Origin: Beroe forskalii | Taxonomy: Eukaryota > Ctenophora > Nuda > Beroida > Beroidae | Assembly: GCA_011033025.1 (NCBI GenBank) | Contig: WFMF01000029.1 | Span: forward strand, 434,001 to 498,000 | Direction: 5' to 3' | DNA: 64,000 nucleotides | Shown: positions 24,701-33,544 of the stretch, piece by piece | Layout of the letters: the number at the start of each line of letters is the position of its first letter | Position numbering within the stretch: position 1 is the first letter of the stretch | Program-made: the position numbers and the translations under genes | The notes under the pieces: generated by a model | Database searches by the model: none | Seen by the model: only the letters and a program-made list of their open reading frames with translations | Told to the model about the DNA's origin: nothing

Positions 24701-26839
24701 TCTACCTCTGACACCCGCAACTTCAACGATTCTGAGGGGAGAGGGGTCAGAACTTTAGAAAGATTCTGAGGGGAAAGAAGTTAGAATTACCGGCATCATA
24801 GTGACGTATCACTGACACCAGTCTGAAATTATGAAGCATCACTGACACCAGATTGACGTATCACTGACACCAGTCTGCCATATCATTGACACCAGTCTGA
24901 AACTATGAAGCATTACTGACACCAGTTTGACGTATCACTGACACCAGTCTGACGTATCACTGACACCAGTCTGCCGTATCACTGACACCAGTCTGACGTA
25001 TCACTGACACCAGTTCGACGTATCACTGACACCAGTCTGAAACTATGAAGCATTACTGACACCAGTTTGACGTATCACTGACACCAGTCTGACGTATCAC
25101 TGACGCCAGTCTGACGTATCACTGACACCAGTTTGACGTATCACTGACACCAGTCTGCCGTATCACTAACACCAGTCTGACGTATCACTGACACCAGTCT
25201 GACGTATCACTGACACCATTCTGACGCAACACTGACACCACACCATACTGACACTGACACATCGCTGACACCATCCTGATACTATGGCATATCACTCCGC
25301 ACTTGAAAGGTTGGACACGCTATGTCAGAATTCAAAAAGAAGAGTGGAAGGTTGGATAGAAACAGATGTGAAGGGTATCAGGAACTAATTTACAATTCTT
25401 GACAATTTTTCACTCCTAGTCTGGCAGAACACCAGGCTAAAATTACTGCTATTGATATGATATAAAATGACACTCACCGATAAGGCGATTCTTTTCGTCA
25501 ATCTCGGCTTTCTGAGCGAGTATGACGTCATCAGAGGACGCTCCACTGAAAAACAATGAGTTAAAAACCAGAAAACATATTAAACAGATATTATATTGTT
25601 TGATGGTTGGTACTGTGTAACATGTAAACTTTTATTAAAACTTGGAAATTGAAAAGGAGTTAAGACATTCTGACGTCACGTTTCCGTGTGATTCAATGAT
25701 TCATACCGGTAACTAAACGCCGCGCACGAGGAAAAGGCGGTTCAACGTCATCAACTCACCACATTGAGCTATGATAATGACGTCATCTTACCCGCCTATT
25801 TCTCGTGCGCGGCGTATGGTGGTCCTAACCAGTCGTTTAATGGCCTGTCATCGTAGGCACAAGTTTAAACAATTTCATGACCGTTACCGATTGAGTTTAC
25901 TATATTACTCCACTACTACCATCGTTTGAGTTTTAAAATCATAATAAACAATAAATCAGGGAAATCAATGCTGTTCTTGGCGCAGTAAACTGTCAATCGG
26001 TAGTCGAACAAATTCTGCAGAAAATAAAGCAGGCTTAAAGGATGCACTAATGTTGAATAACAGGCTGTTGAGGGTGACACCATTATCACGGTTTATTAAG
26101 TAACCGATTCTGATGCTCAACCGCCTATTTTTGCCGCCTGCGACCTTCACACCACCATTCACCAACCTTCATCCCAATTTTTATATACAGGGATCAGACG
26201 CTACGGTTCTAGTCAAATCAATAAATGTTTAATTCCGCCTTATCCTGTTTAGTGTTTAAAATCGCTTCCTCACCTGTGCCTCCTGAAGTTGTTGTAGTTG
26301 TCAGGATACGAGGACGCCGTTGAGGACGCCGGACCACCATCCCCCTCCGTCCGTTCTGGAACAACGCCAAGTTTAATTAAAACCGGACTATTGCCCCTGC
26401 TACTCCCGCCGCTACTCCGCCAAGATAACTGGCGGTGGAAGCCCAAATCCCGGGGTGGGACGGGGTAGTTATCCAGATCCCGGGGTGGGATGGAGTTGTG
26501 TTCCCGAGGAGGGTAGCTGTTATCAAGGTTATTATCCCGGAGGTTATCATTCTCATAATATCCCGCGTTATCTCTCACTCGGACATCATCCCGAGTGGAG
26601 TGGAAGGTATCATCCCGGGATCGACACAGGGATTTCTTAGTCCCACCACCAGGGATTATATCGGATGCGGTGCTGTGGCAACCACTCGACGGAGTGGGAG
26701 AGTTGCCATAGCAACCACTCGTTTGGAGGATGGTTCGGAAGTCGCTGACACTCTTTGACCCGGATAAGGCTCGGTTTCGGGGGAGCTGAGAACGCCGGGC
26801 TGACCGGTGGTAGCCGGGCGAGCAGTCCGGTTTGTACAT
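3690..26839 (-). CDS. CEP85: CEP85/CEP85L-like centrosomal coiled-coil protein, whole 12-exon gene
   Basis: This spans twelve minus-strand exons joined at GT-AG sites; the phases agree throughout except for one base in exon 7. The total is about 615 aa, against roughly 760-805 aa for human CEP85/CEP85L as I remember them. The first ~190 residues are disordered and rich in R, D, S and P. The coiled coil starts in exons 2-3 (AEIDEKNRLIESLKLRVSEV) and runs to the end. Family marks seen are YLSTLPTVNEF (family YLADLPTLE), FRDLQSIV followed by LDLSLLLGLG (family PNLSLLLGI), and the C-terminus LRNQISEIYAEEVG...CPTQ-stop (family [20 protein letters not shown]). In vertebrates CEP85 acts at centrosomes (NEK2 and STIL partners) and CEP85L in pericentriolar organisation; a centrosomal role here is inferred. 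The start is ATG 26839-26837 with an in-frame TGA just upstream. I cannot tell CEP85 from CEP85L; an invertebrate single ancestor is likely. Confidence 0.88.
3956..4072 (-). CDS. CEP85: CEP85-like exon 11
   Basis: This 117-bp, phase 0-0 exon (gctcacag| and AAT|gtaagtg) encodes 39 residues: VCQMRATGQQLDLSLLLGLG, then a Ser/Pro linker. The CxxRAxGxxLDLSLLLG pattern is the family's most diagnostic motif. Confidence 0.92.
4448..4612 (-). CDS. CEP85: CEP85-like exon 10
   Basis: This 165-bp, phase 0-0 exon (cttctcag| and GAG|gtggga) encodes 55 residues: VETLQQKVSDLETETETLTS, then LLMTELHLAFRDLQSIVE. The last part matches the family's L-ELHQELASCLQDLQAV region. Confidence 0.9.
4840..4965 (-). CDS. 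CEP85: CEP85-like exon 9
   Basis: This 126-bp, phase 0-0 exon encodes 42 residues beginning VGGYYEKYSNEVERNKQLTQ. It corresponds to the ESWQKRYDSLQKIVEKQ region of vertebrate CEP85, and its charged heptads continue into exon 10. Confidence 0.87.
5694..5789 (-). CDS. CEP85: CEP85-like exon 8
   Basis: This 96-bp, phase 0-0 exon (ttttcggcag| and TTG|gttagt) encodes 32 residues of classic heptad coiled coil, including MDHQIESLKKEIAVLSEQK. It aligns in position with the vertebrate segment before the conserved C-terminal region. Confidence 0.87.
5930..5997 (-). CDS. CEP85: CEP85-like exon 7, with apparent 1-bp frameshift
   Basis: The exon is read as 68 bp between a weak acceptor (attcgagag) and donor AGG|gtacgt. 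The first half translates in the incoming frame as RLEKHNNVLKSQ and the second half in the outgoing frame as NQKQELIR, both good coiled coil. The two frames differ by one base. Removing one base from the four-T run at 5962-5965 (plus strand) joins them. An alternative is a shorter exon starting after ctgaag at a poor acceptor. An extra base in the consensus is the simplest reading. Confidence 0.65.
6084..6196 (-). CDS. CEP85: CEP85-like exon 6
   Basis: This 113-bp exon runs from acceptor cag|TTGGTT to donor AAGAG|gtaatt and ends in phase 2. It encodes a hydrophilic coiled-coil segment beginning LVQLTDENKSLQEEQKRSGE and ending KDLELKKYQK. Confidence 0.85.
6359..6472 (-). CDS. CEP85: CEP85-like exon 5
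   Basis: This 114-bp exon is phase 0 on both sides (ctacag| and AAG|gtaggg). It encodes 38 residues including RLQDYLSTLPTVNEFKELKE. This matches the vertebrate CEP85 stretch LERYLADLPTLEDHQKQ and is one of the strongest family marks. Confidence 0.9.
6644..6857 (-). CDS. CEP85: CEP85-like exon 4
   Basis: This 214-bp exon has acceptor taatcctctcag, donor CAG|gtgggtg, and ends at phase 0. Joined to exon 3 it reads ...ESLDSGIDLRSESGIMKP, then a Ser/Pro-rich link, then the coiled coil EVARLRLYVKQLEARV and IQKIESLQQ. The ATG inside it (6826) is internal, not the start. The intron before it is about 17.8 kb. Confidence 0.87.
7740..7805 (+). repeat. Short repeats of ATCACGCGT
   Basis: GACGCATATCACGCG, CTCACGCGTTACTGATCACG and TATCACGCGTCAC lie directly after the stop of the 7806-8712 exon, i.e. 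in its putative 3' UTR. Confidence 0.7.
7806..8712 (-). CDS. Unrecognised 302-codon open exon inside the CEP85-like intron; probable alternative 3' exon
   Basis: A long GC-rich frame is open from a good acceptor (ccatctcag|TTCTC) to TAG at 7806-7808. Its entry phase (2) matches exon 3 of the CEP85-like gene, giving ...ESLD-S-SLSPHIKTDNN, so an isoform ending here is plausible. It could instead be a separate intronic gene starting at ATG 8675 (289 aa). The protein is disordered: SRD/PRD repeats (about residues 11-34 from that ATG), a RRRHSVSTS phospho-like stretch, a Gly run, and RKRFTDEDIDLLSYLYSNNF, the only ordered-looking part. I see no strong phase-2 donor to return to exon 4. I recognise no family. 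Open frames of this length are unlikely by chance in this AT-rich sequence. Confidence 0.6.
10240..10350 (+). repeat. Two-copy direct repeat, ~60-bp unit
   Basis: ACACATGATGTATTAAACA followed by TTTCATGCAT and GCATTAC(G/A)CTTCATGCA, twice. Confidence 0.8.
11012..11112. mobile_element. CRE-core palindromic MITE, full copy
   Basis: A ~100-bp palindrome: CGCCGCGCACGAGAAATAGG, then GATGACGTCATTATCATAGC, a short AT centre, GATGACGTC, and CCGCCTATTTCTCGCGCGCG. Two TGACGTC(A) cores face each other across the centre. It is the best-preserved copy in this window together with 25718-25814. Confidence 0.85.
11440..11600 (+). repeat. Imperfect tandem repeat around ACTTGGCA
   Basis: Units of about 20 bp, of the type CTTGGCA(G/A)(A/G)CAAGACTTAA. 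Confidence 0.65.
12229..12313. mobile_element. CRE-core MITE, decayed copy
   Basis: CTGATGACGTCATTATCATA core with CTATTTTTCGCGCGTTGGGT at the right end; the left arm is degraded. Confidence 0.65.
12413..12590. mobile_element. Two adjacent, opposed CRE-core MITE copies
   Basis: The first copy (about 12413-12499) runs from CATAGGCGGGTGAGAATGAC to GTTCGTGTGCGGCGTAAAAC. The second (about 12500-12590) is inverted, with CCTATGATAATGACGTCACG. They form a composite inverted pair. Confidence 0.65.
12680..12782. mobile_element. CCAAT-palindrome element
   Basis: Inverted arms: ACTTACCC, then ATTGACCAATCAGCGCGCGA on the left; TGCGTTGATTGGTTAATT, then GGGGTAAGCT on the right. Confidence 0.65.
12968..13095 (+). 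repeat. Tandem repeat, ~55-bp unit, 2-3 copies
   Basis: ATTGAGGAATTGAGTCCAAG, then TATTGAGGAAGTCACGTA; the half-motif TATTGAGG is itself repeated. Confidence 0.85.
13650..13805 (+). repeat. Tandem amplification of the CRE-core motif, ~47-bp unit, about 4 copies
   Basis: AACCCTGATAATGACGTCAT followed by CAA(C/T)TCA(C/T)CA repeats with the core drifting (GGCGCCATC, GACGTCATC, GACTTCACT). Confidence 0.75.
14103..14900 (+). repeat. Minisatellite with CTGGTGTCAG core, 16-17-bp unit
   Basis: About 35 regular copies lie up to about 14695, then decayed ones to 14900. The core CTGGTGTCAG is nearly fixed. The linker alternates among CACTGAA, CGTGAA, GATTAA and CATTAA, giving a higher-order pattern. 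Confidence 0.95.
15784..16294. mobile_element. 511-bp inverted-repeat element with TA target site
   Basis: The ends CCTTAGTACCAGAAATATAG... and its complement are perfect inverted repeats (about 25 bp). They are followed inward by AAGGCGA-type subrepeats on both sides (TATTAAGGCGA repeated). It is flanked by TA on each side (15782-15783, 16295-16296). No transposase frame inside. Confidence 0.8.
16879..16965. mobile_element. CCAAT-palindrome element
   Basis: TGACCAATCAACGCGCAAGT and ACTCGCGTACTGATTGGTAA as facing arms; CGGGAAAGCTAAAA follows at the right end, as in the 12.7- and 18.6-kb copies. Confidence 0.65.
18186..18272. mobile_element. CRE-core MITE copy
   Basis: AATGACGTCATTATCATAAC, then GTGGTAAGTTGACGA, CCGCCGATTTTTCGCG and GCGACGTTTA. 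Confidence 0.6.
18321..18377. mobile_element. CCAAT-palindrome element, diverged
   Basis: CCACCAATCAGCGAGAAGGA and GTGCACGTTGATTGGTCGAA. A related half lies at 18575-18660 (GCGCACTGATTGGCGCAATG, then GGGAAAGCTTA). Confidence 0.5.
19161..19323. mobile_element. GC-rich palindromic MITE, family B
   Basis: GGGGCATGTCGAACTCC, GCGCGGCGTAATCGTGCGCG and CACTGCCTGT, mirrored by ACAGGCAGTGAGCCGCGCAC and GGAGTTCGACACGCC. GTTACAG occurs on both sides and may be the target duplication. Confidence 0.8.
20885..20995. mobile_element. CRE-core MITE copy
   Basis: GATGACGTCATTATCATAAC, then GTAGTAAGTTGATGG, with decayed ends reading AGATAAAGGCGATG and GATTTTTCCGATTGCGCAAA. Confidence 0.6.
22440..22530. mobile_element. 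CRE-core MITE, decayed copy
   Basis: GATGAAGTCATTATCATAGA, then GTTGAATTGGTGATGATAAA. The CpG in the core is lost. Confidence 0.5.
22710..22855 (+). repeat. Tandem repeat, ~24-bp unit, 6 copies
   Basis: GATCGTGTCAATAATATAAG followed by AAA, with unit lengths from 19 to 24 because the ATAAT part is variable. Confidence 0.88.
23255..23345 (-). mobile_element. tRNA-like / SINE fragment
   Basis: On the minus strand, CGGTTCAATCCTCCGGCAAC is a good B box with T-arm-like flanks, preceded by CCAATTGACCATCTCCTAGT. No full cloverleaf can be drawn, so it is not called a tRNA gene. Confidence 0.35.
24463..24601. mobile_element. GC-rich palindromic MITE, family B, second copy
   Basis: GGGGCGTGTCGAACTCATAT, GCGCGGCGTAATCATGCGCG, then GACAGGCAGTGAGCCGCGCA and GAGTTTGACACGC. 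It lies about 20 bp downstream (in gene order) of CEP85-like exon 3. Confidence 0.8.
24623..24731 (-). CDS. CEP85: CEP85-like exon 3
   Basis: This 109-bp exon has a pyrimidine-rich acceptor (tcccctcag) and donor AG|gtgcgt. It continues the coiled coil with ESLKLRVSEVDNPRQTAERA and ends within a Ser codon (phase 2). Both exon 4 at 6857 and the alternative exon at 8712 accept this phase, so the transcript could branch here. A palindromic MITE lies just past its donor (24463-24601). Confidence 0.83.
24797..25290 (+). repeat. Minisatellite with CTGACACCAG core, 22-bp unit
   Basis: About 20 copies of CTGACACCAGTCTGACGTAT followed by CA. The core is the exact reverse complement of the 14.1-kb core, with another linker. 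It lies in the CEP85-like intron between exons 2 and 3. Confidence 0.95.
25478..25545 (-). CDS. CEP85: CEP85-like exon 2
   Basis: This 68-bp exon has acceptor tttttcag and donor G|gtgagtg, phase 2 in and phase 1 out. It encodes HSGASSDDVILAQKAEIDEK and then NRLI, the beginning of the coiled coil. It contains a TGACGTCA octamer within the SDDVI codons, the same octamer that forms the core of the dispersed palindromic repeats here. That may be chance. Confidence 0.85.
25718..25814. mobile_element. CRE-core palindromic MITE, full copy
   Basis: Same family: CGCCGCGCACGAGGAAAAGG to CCTATTTCTCGTGCGCGGCG, with the TGACGTCATC core. It lies in CEP85-like intron 1, 173 bp upstream (in gene order) of exon 2. 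Confidence 0.85.
26274..26839 (-). CDS. CEP85: CEP85-like exon 1 (N-terminal disordered region)
   Basis: This 566-bp exon starts at ATG 26839 and ends at the donor CAG|gtgagg, phase 2. It encodes 188 residues of low-complexity sequence without a domain: basic at the start, then rich in Arg-Asp, Ser and Gly, with PPRE/PPRD repeats (about residues 110-135). It is far richer in GC than the introns around it. A TGA in frame six bases upstream fixes the start, unless a 5' untranslated exon exists further up. An overlapping 69-residue open frame on the same strand is a shadow. Confidence 0.85.
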
Positions 26840-27529
26840 GGGTCACATCGGGGCTAGGTCTTAGATAGGGGTAAACAGTTATTTGGGTCGAAGTAGTGAA
26901 ATGTTAGATCGGAGTTTAATAATAATACTGTTTTGACAACTTTTGAAAATTTTCAAATTTGATCATTTTTCATTATGCAAAATATGTTTTGGACGTATAT
27001 TTCTCCGTAAGAATCGTATGATCTCCAAACATACAACCAAAAGTCAACAAAAGAAATCCATGAAAGACAACAAAATGAACAAACAAGACAGTGTAAAATG
27101 AACAACAAAGGCCTGCAAGATAAAGCCATGAGAATATTTAAAGGGGTATACACATGATAGTCATTAGCCAGTAAAATGCAGTTCCCGCTGACTTTTGGCA
27201 GGCTGAAGCTTGGAAGGCTGGCAAGGCAGGTATGCAAGGTATATTGTTGAAGTTTGCAATGCGATAAATACCATGGAGTATTTGAATGCTTGATGTTACA
27301 TGGCAGGGGTATACGCACGCCCTTGATCCGCCCTGATACATTTTTTCGCGCATTTTTGACTTTTTAAGCGAATTACGGACTAGCAGGCAGAGACAAAAAT
27401 TCAATTTTGAAAAATGCTAAATCTTTAACAATTTAAAATTCTCATTTTAAATTTAGATTTTGGCATCGATAACATCAAAATAAAAGTCGATCAAAAGCGC
27501 ACGAATCAAAACTCGGTGTACCACAAGGA

Positions 27530-28400
27530 ACCGTTTCAGGCCCCCTACCAAAACCCCCCAAACTCCCACGTACTAAAACACGGAATACTATACAACAAAA
27601 CACAGCACACACAATAACTTATTAACGTTATATCTCAAGGAGGCAGCGGGGTTATAAATTTGAAGAAAATCAAAAATTTCACAAAACCCCCTCTGGGGGG
27701 AGTTTAAAAAAAGGTTTAGCTTATAGAAGGGAGGGGGTTAGAAAAAGGGGTGATATATTCTGTTAAACAAAAATTTAATACAAAAAGTATATAATGGGTT
27801 TTAAAGAGTTTTAATGTTCAAACCCATTTACCGGCGAAGCGAGGGCCAAAAATTTTAAACCGGCCGAAGGCCGGGGTTTTTAAAGGGGTTTTTTTTTTTG
27901 GGGGTTACAAAATTCTTGAGGTTTTGCAGTTCCCCTTTTCCCCGAAAAAAAGTTAATTTTTAAAATGCCAGTGGTTTGTTGATAAAAAAAATTTTGGGCA
28001 TTTTTTTAAAAGACCCAAGGGGAAAGGGGGAAAAGAACACTGGGGGGAACGCAGATTTCACCGAGTTTTTTAAAAAAGTCATTTCAGAACCCAAACCCGT
28101 CAATTTTTTTTTAATTTTCTTAGAAATTAAAAACATTTCGTTGTTTCCCCGGGTTTTCCGCAAAATCAAACCTTCCCCTGGCCTTTGGCCTGGTCTTTGG
28201 ATTATTCGCGTTTTCGCTGGTAAAATTCGCCGCAATTTTTGGTTACAAATTCAATGAAAAATCAAGAAGAAAATTTTAACAAAAAAGAATTGAAGTGTTT
28301 TTTGGCGTCTGTTTTGACATTGAAAAATGCAGCTACTGCCCCTTTTAAATCTGGTGGCCTTCACCCCCGTGTTCATTTTTAAACCCCAAAAAGAAAATGG
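27530..28400. other. Homopolymer-rich stretch, probably low-quality consensus
   Basis: Nearly every few bases are runs of 3-11 identical bases (for example T and G runs at 27890-27905, T runs at 27990-28010 and 28105-28115), unlike any other part of the window. Open frames here (27960-28257, both strands) are not credible genes. Confidence 0.65.
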
Positions 28401-30589
28401 TGAGTATATAAATTATACCTAGTTCGAATAGTATTTTAATCTACAAACCACAGAGTAGAGTTGTTCCACTCGTGACTTTTCGTATCAACTGTTGGCAATG
28501 AAAACAGTAGACTTTCTAACCCTAGTTTAAGATTCTCTTCTGGATGGCATGGTGGCTCAACTCAAGGGTAGAGTGCCTGTGTGACTGAAAGACCTTGTTA
28601 GCCAATATTTGTTTTATCAGTTAAAACTTGTTACAGTATGAACGTTCGTATGTACGTATATACTGTAGTAATTTAACATTGTTTCACGTAGGATTTTAAT
28701 TTCCCTTCAATCACAGACGAAAATGAGACTTCATGAATTAGTACAAAATCTTTCACATTATATCTTCGGATGAAACGTTTTCAAATTTCATTGTCAACAT
28801 CCTCAAATTTGATTGTATAAAGTAGTGTTGTAAAGTTTAAAAGTTATTGTTTCACGTATACTGTACGTATAGATTATTTGGTTGCACTCCTTTTTGCAGC
28901 ATATAAATTATATGGTCCGTATTGTACGTATAATAATTACCTTGTTTCACGTAATTATACATCTTTTGTACAGTCATAATATTATATGTCGGCATGGTTC
29001 ATCTAATGTTATAGCTAGTTACAGAGACAATATATTCCTCTCAAAAAGACTTTACTCCTCCCCAGTTTATTATACGCATCGCTGCATGCACCAATATATA
29101 TATATTCCTCATCAAATGATAGTTTCACAGGAAGGATATAAGTCGTATGACGTCATCAATTCACCATTTTAACGCGTGATGCTGACGTAATGATCGGCTG
29201 GTTATATATTAAATTTATAAGCGATACATAAACATATTTCTCTGCCATATGTGCTCTTAGCTTTTCCCTTTGAAGTTCGAACTGTAATTGTGTCTATAAG
29301 TCTTAAATAATATTACATCTCGTGGTATCTGACTATGAAGTTATAGCCCAAAACTCAAAAACGTTGGGAAAAAGCGTATTTTCAGCATACAGTAAAGTAG
29401 CAAAATTATATGTTGACCTGAATTTCGTAGATTTCGGTACAAACATTCGATTTTTTCACTCGTTATGTTCGAGCAGATTTGATTTCGAGTAGGCAGAGTT
29501 TGTACACTTGAACAGAAAAGTTATCTTGTTACTTTATTAGGTCTAATAACGATAATAACGCGAAATTACATATTTCCATCTGCGTCATAGGAAATCTAGA
29601 AGCCGTAAGATTTCAACCGTTTAGCGCCTGGGCCCAGTAGATAACTCCTCGAAATCTGTTTACCTTTTGGTTTTAAAATGTTAAAACTTGGAACACGTAT
29701 ATAATGTTTCGCCAAGAATTTTCGAGCTAGGTTCTTGCTTTCTTGGTTGAGTTCTTGTTTCTTGGCTGATTTTCGACTCACAAAAAAGAACCAAGTTATC
29801 AAATTAGTTGGATTCATAAAATCCACCTGTGGCTTACGTGTGTGTCACTGAGGACATATGTGATAATCATAACAGCATATCCTATAGTCAGCACTGTAGT
29901 AGCTCAATTTCACGCTACCTTTTCGAGCAAAGCTCAAAGTGAACTAAGCTCCCGAGCCAGTGCGAATAAGTTGATTGCTCTTTCACACAGCCATGTGAAC
30001 ATATATCTTAGCAGTAAAACTTAACCATATAAATACAATATTCGTTGAATTTAAATTGTCATAAATCTCGCAACCATCGGTTTTATATAATGACCGATAT
30101 AAACTCTGTTTAGGTATTGCAATACTGTCACATTATTAGACCCATAGTCCCTAGTAATTTGATAGCATAGTCCCATTGTAACTTTGTGAGCCGGAGCCCA
30201 ATCGATAATTGTGTAAGCAGGATCGATAAATCACCTGGGCGGGGCGTCATTACGAAGTGTTATAAATGCAGGTTCATGACGTAAAAAGGCGAACCGCCTA
30301 CTGCTATTTTGCTTCACAATGGAGCTCTATATTATAATGTGGTATTGGGGGCATCTGCCCCTCTGACTTATATCGAGGCAGTCTTAGTAAGCCACAGATT
30401 TGATGACGTCATTATTATAGCCCAAAGTGGTGTGCTTATGACGTTTGAGCACATATCTTATCGCAGGTTTATCACCTTTTATCATAATAGTATCGTTAAC
30501 GCTTGCAAAACTCCGTGCATGATATTTAATTGTGAACGCTTGGACGCTTGGCTAACTTTGTCAGTTTATCAGTTACCCACGAATATCGA

Positions 30590-30700
30590 TAAGCGGTTGA
30601 GAGTGACGTCATTATCATGGTTTGGAGTGGTGAGTTGATGACGATTATAATCGCCGCGGCATAGCGATCTTGCTTGTACATATATTCCGCGCGCGTTGAG
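30590..30700. mobile_element. CRE-core MITE copy; further partial cores at 30240-30310 and 30395-30450
   Basis: GAGAGTGACGTCATTATCAT, then GAGTGGTGAGTTGATGACGA and TTCCGCGCGCGTTGAGTTAA. Two more cores sit within the preceding 350 bp. Confidence 0.55.
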
Positions 30701-32269
30701 TTAATTCGGCAGTAATTTCACTATTGTAATTTGGTACAAAACATGGGGTATAATATTAAGCGTCGTAGTTTTGCGCCAGACATCTTTTGAGAGTTAATGC
30801 ATGATAAAATTAGTGTAATCAAAAAGTCGACACCCAATTAAAATATTCTGAAATTCAAGTGTGTTCCATATATGATATATTGAAAGTTTCATTTGCGTGT
30901 ATTAAAGTGTCCATTTTGTGTTTGTCAAAACTTCTATATCAAAATTTATTCGACACGCAGTCTGAAATAATGGCTGGTTTAATTAGGCTAATATAATAGC
31001 AATTTCACATTATTTACGATGCTCACGTTCGAATTTTAATGAAATCAAAATTGATATTCCAAAAATTCTCGTTCTTTCTGAGTAGACTCAATTAGAAGCA
31101 GTTTTTAAATTAAATCAAAATTATAGCCATCAAAATTATAGCCATCAAAATTATAGCCATTCACCCCTTCAAAATTGACATTCCAATTCTAAATGTATAC
31201 TTGCTTACTTGTATAGATTAAATGAAAATTCAATGTAGATTCAATGTAGAATGTAGATTTATAACTAGATCGAGAATAAAGACATTGCTTTCACTGATTC
31301 CCTTCAACTTAATAAATGATGCCTGCAATCTGGATATATAGGTGTAACTCAGTTTCAGACTGCCCAAGTCGAGCGATCGAAACTCTCCAAGTCAGAATAA
31401 CGGACATCAGACCTTTGCTAATAATATTGTGTGAACGTGAGAACTTAAATTATTTAAAATATAAAACGTGAAGTCCGGAGATTCAGCTAAGACCAGCCCG
31501 ATTATTGAAGGGAAGTCTCAAAACAACGCCCACAAGACGTCTCCACAAAGATTTTGATAGCAGTTCATGCGCGCGCGTAAAATAGACGATTTAGTGTCAG
31601 CATTTCACCATGTTAAGCCATGATAATGACGTCACTCTCATATTTGTAGTTTTAGAGTCCAGTATATTATGCAGTAAGTGTAAAAGTGTGGGAAATTTCA
31701 ATTGCTAGAACTTGAATACACATGTCCATTCGTGATATATTTCGATTACGATAATCTTTTAAGTTTTAAAGACGAAGTTATCATGTACATCAGGATAAAT
31801 TCAGAAATTCAGAATATTATTTTGTTAAAACTCATATATCATTATCCTGAGTACTGCAGTTATAAGATTGTAATAGTGTACATTCGTGTGACTTCGTCAT
31901 AGAAATCTTGTTAAAGCTTCGCATATGTTGGGTTTCAAACCACAGTTGCCGCCCGAATTGATTCTGTTTTTGTTACTTTGTCGGAATTGGATTATTCCCA
32001 TTACGAGAGACAAAAGTACTTTGTTTTGAGTCTAATTTTCTGTTATTAGTAAGGTGATATTAGATAAAATTTTTGCATAACCGGGAAAAAATTGATACAA
32101 GCATAAAACCTTCACTAAGAGTTAGTTTTAGGTCTAATAAACATACCCTGAAAGTTCTCAAACTCAGATACCTTGAGAACATTTTTTATGGGCCACGCCC
32201 TTTTTTGGACTGCCCAAAATTCCCCAAAATTGCCAAAAATTTAATTTCAGTCCGACTAGGCATGTAGGG

Positions 32270-32830
32270 TGTCTAGAATAGGGTTTTTGATGACGCTGAA
32301 TCGATTCCCGATGTCAGTTTTTCATACTGACCTTCAGGTGAGGCCCTACATGGGACCATACCCATTTCTGAGGCCCGCGTAAGCCTAAATTATCAATAAC
32401 CATACTTTGATCAATACCATACATATAGGTAGTCAAAATTATGGTTTTTGAGGACGCTGAGTCGATTCCCGATGTTTGTTTTGCACTCAGACGTTCTATA
32501 TATGGCCCTAGCCTTGACCACGCCCATTTTTCACCAAGGCGCGTTGGGCCCAAAAATTACACAATTGACTTTACAGTCGATATAATGCATGTAGGGTGTC
32601 TAGGATATGGTTTTTGATGGCGCTGAGTCGATTCCCGCAGGCAGTTTTTCATACCGACCTTCCTGTGAGGCTCTTCATGCGACCACGCCCACTTTTGAGG
32701 CCCACATAAGCCTCAAAATACCATTAACCACAATTTGATCAGATGCATGAATGTGGACAATCAAAACTTTAGTTTTTGATGTCGCTGAGATGACTCTCGA
32801 TGTTTGTTGTGGACTCAGAACTTTCTATCA
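32270..32830 (+). repeat. Four ~160-bp subrepeats within the left arm
   Basis: The motif GATGACGCTGAATCGATTCC and variants begins near 32290, 32452, 32618 and 32783. Each is followed by a (G/C)ACGCCCA-type stretch. The mirrored set lies at 35780-36340. Confidence 0.75.
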
Positions 32831-33544
32831 GGCTGCAGGCTTGACGAGGAGTAAATTGATTATACTTTATAGTATTGGTATCGGTATTCGGTATCATCCT
32901 AATAATCAGGTTACCCTTGAGTGCTCCCTCAGTTCTCACCCTTTAACTCAGTCCTCCTTCACCCTCATCCCTCACCCTTGCAAACTCTTCTGCTCACTGC
33001 TCAGAGCCAGGCACCATCCCTTAGCTTTTCATAAGAGCCATACGTCTGAGTAGTGTCTTTACTGGTGCACTCCATTTCTATGTGCTGATAGTTACATTCC
33101 ATTTGCCATCGACTCTGAATCACCAAACCTAACCTGTTTGATTCAGATAAGAGTGCACACAGCAACCTACTAAAACTAATATTGGATTACACCAAAGTCT
33201 AAAATATCAACGGCAGCTTCATCCATATTTCTCAATGCTTAAATATTGTCACTTTTAATGTTTACCTATCATGAAATACAAAAAACAGACGGCAATTTAT
33301 GCCGAGGGCTAATCCACAGGCGACTATCAGGTCAAAGGCGAGAAGTTTTCAAAGGCACTGGTTTGAATTTCTGAACTTGGAACATGGATGGAAGGATAGG
33401 AGCAACATGTTCAGTGGCATCAGCTACTTAAGAGTACACGTCCTTCATCCTCTGTGAAAGAAACAGTAAGTATGAGTATGGGCTTGGCATGGGTGCCACC
33501 CGGCCTAGTTGATTCTACGTCATTGGCCCATCCAATCATTTAAA

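Larger units (their letters stand above)
26846..32036. other. No gene seen; intergenic upstream of CEP85-like gene
   Basis: It contains the homopolymer-rich stretch, scattered CRE-core repeat pieces (29.15, 30.25, 30.40, 30.60, 31.63 kb), a tRNA-head-like piece at 28550-28605 (TGGCTCAACTCAAGGGTAGA), and a triple ATCAAAATTATAGCC at about 31126-31160. Confidence 0.6.

Noticed and set aside
27960-28257. Open frames on both strands of about 92 codons
   Set aside because: They lie in the homopolymer-rich block; residues are dominated by Lys, Phe and Pro from base runs.
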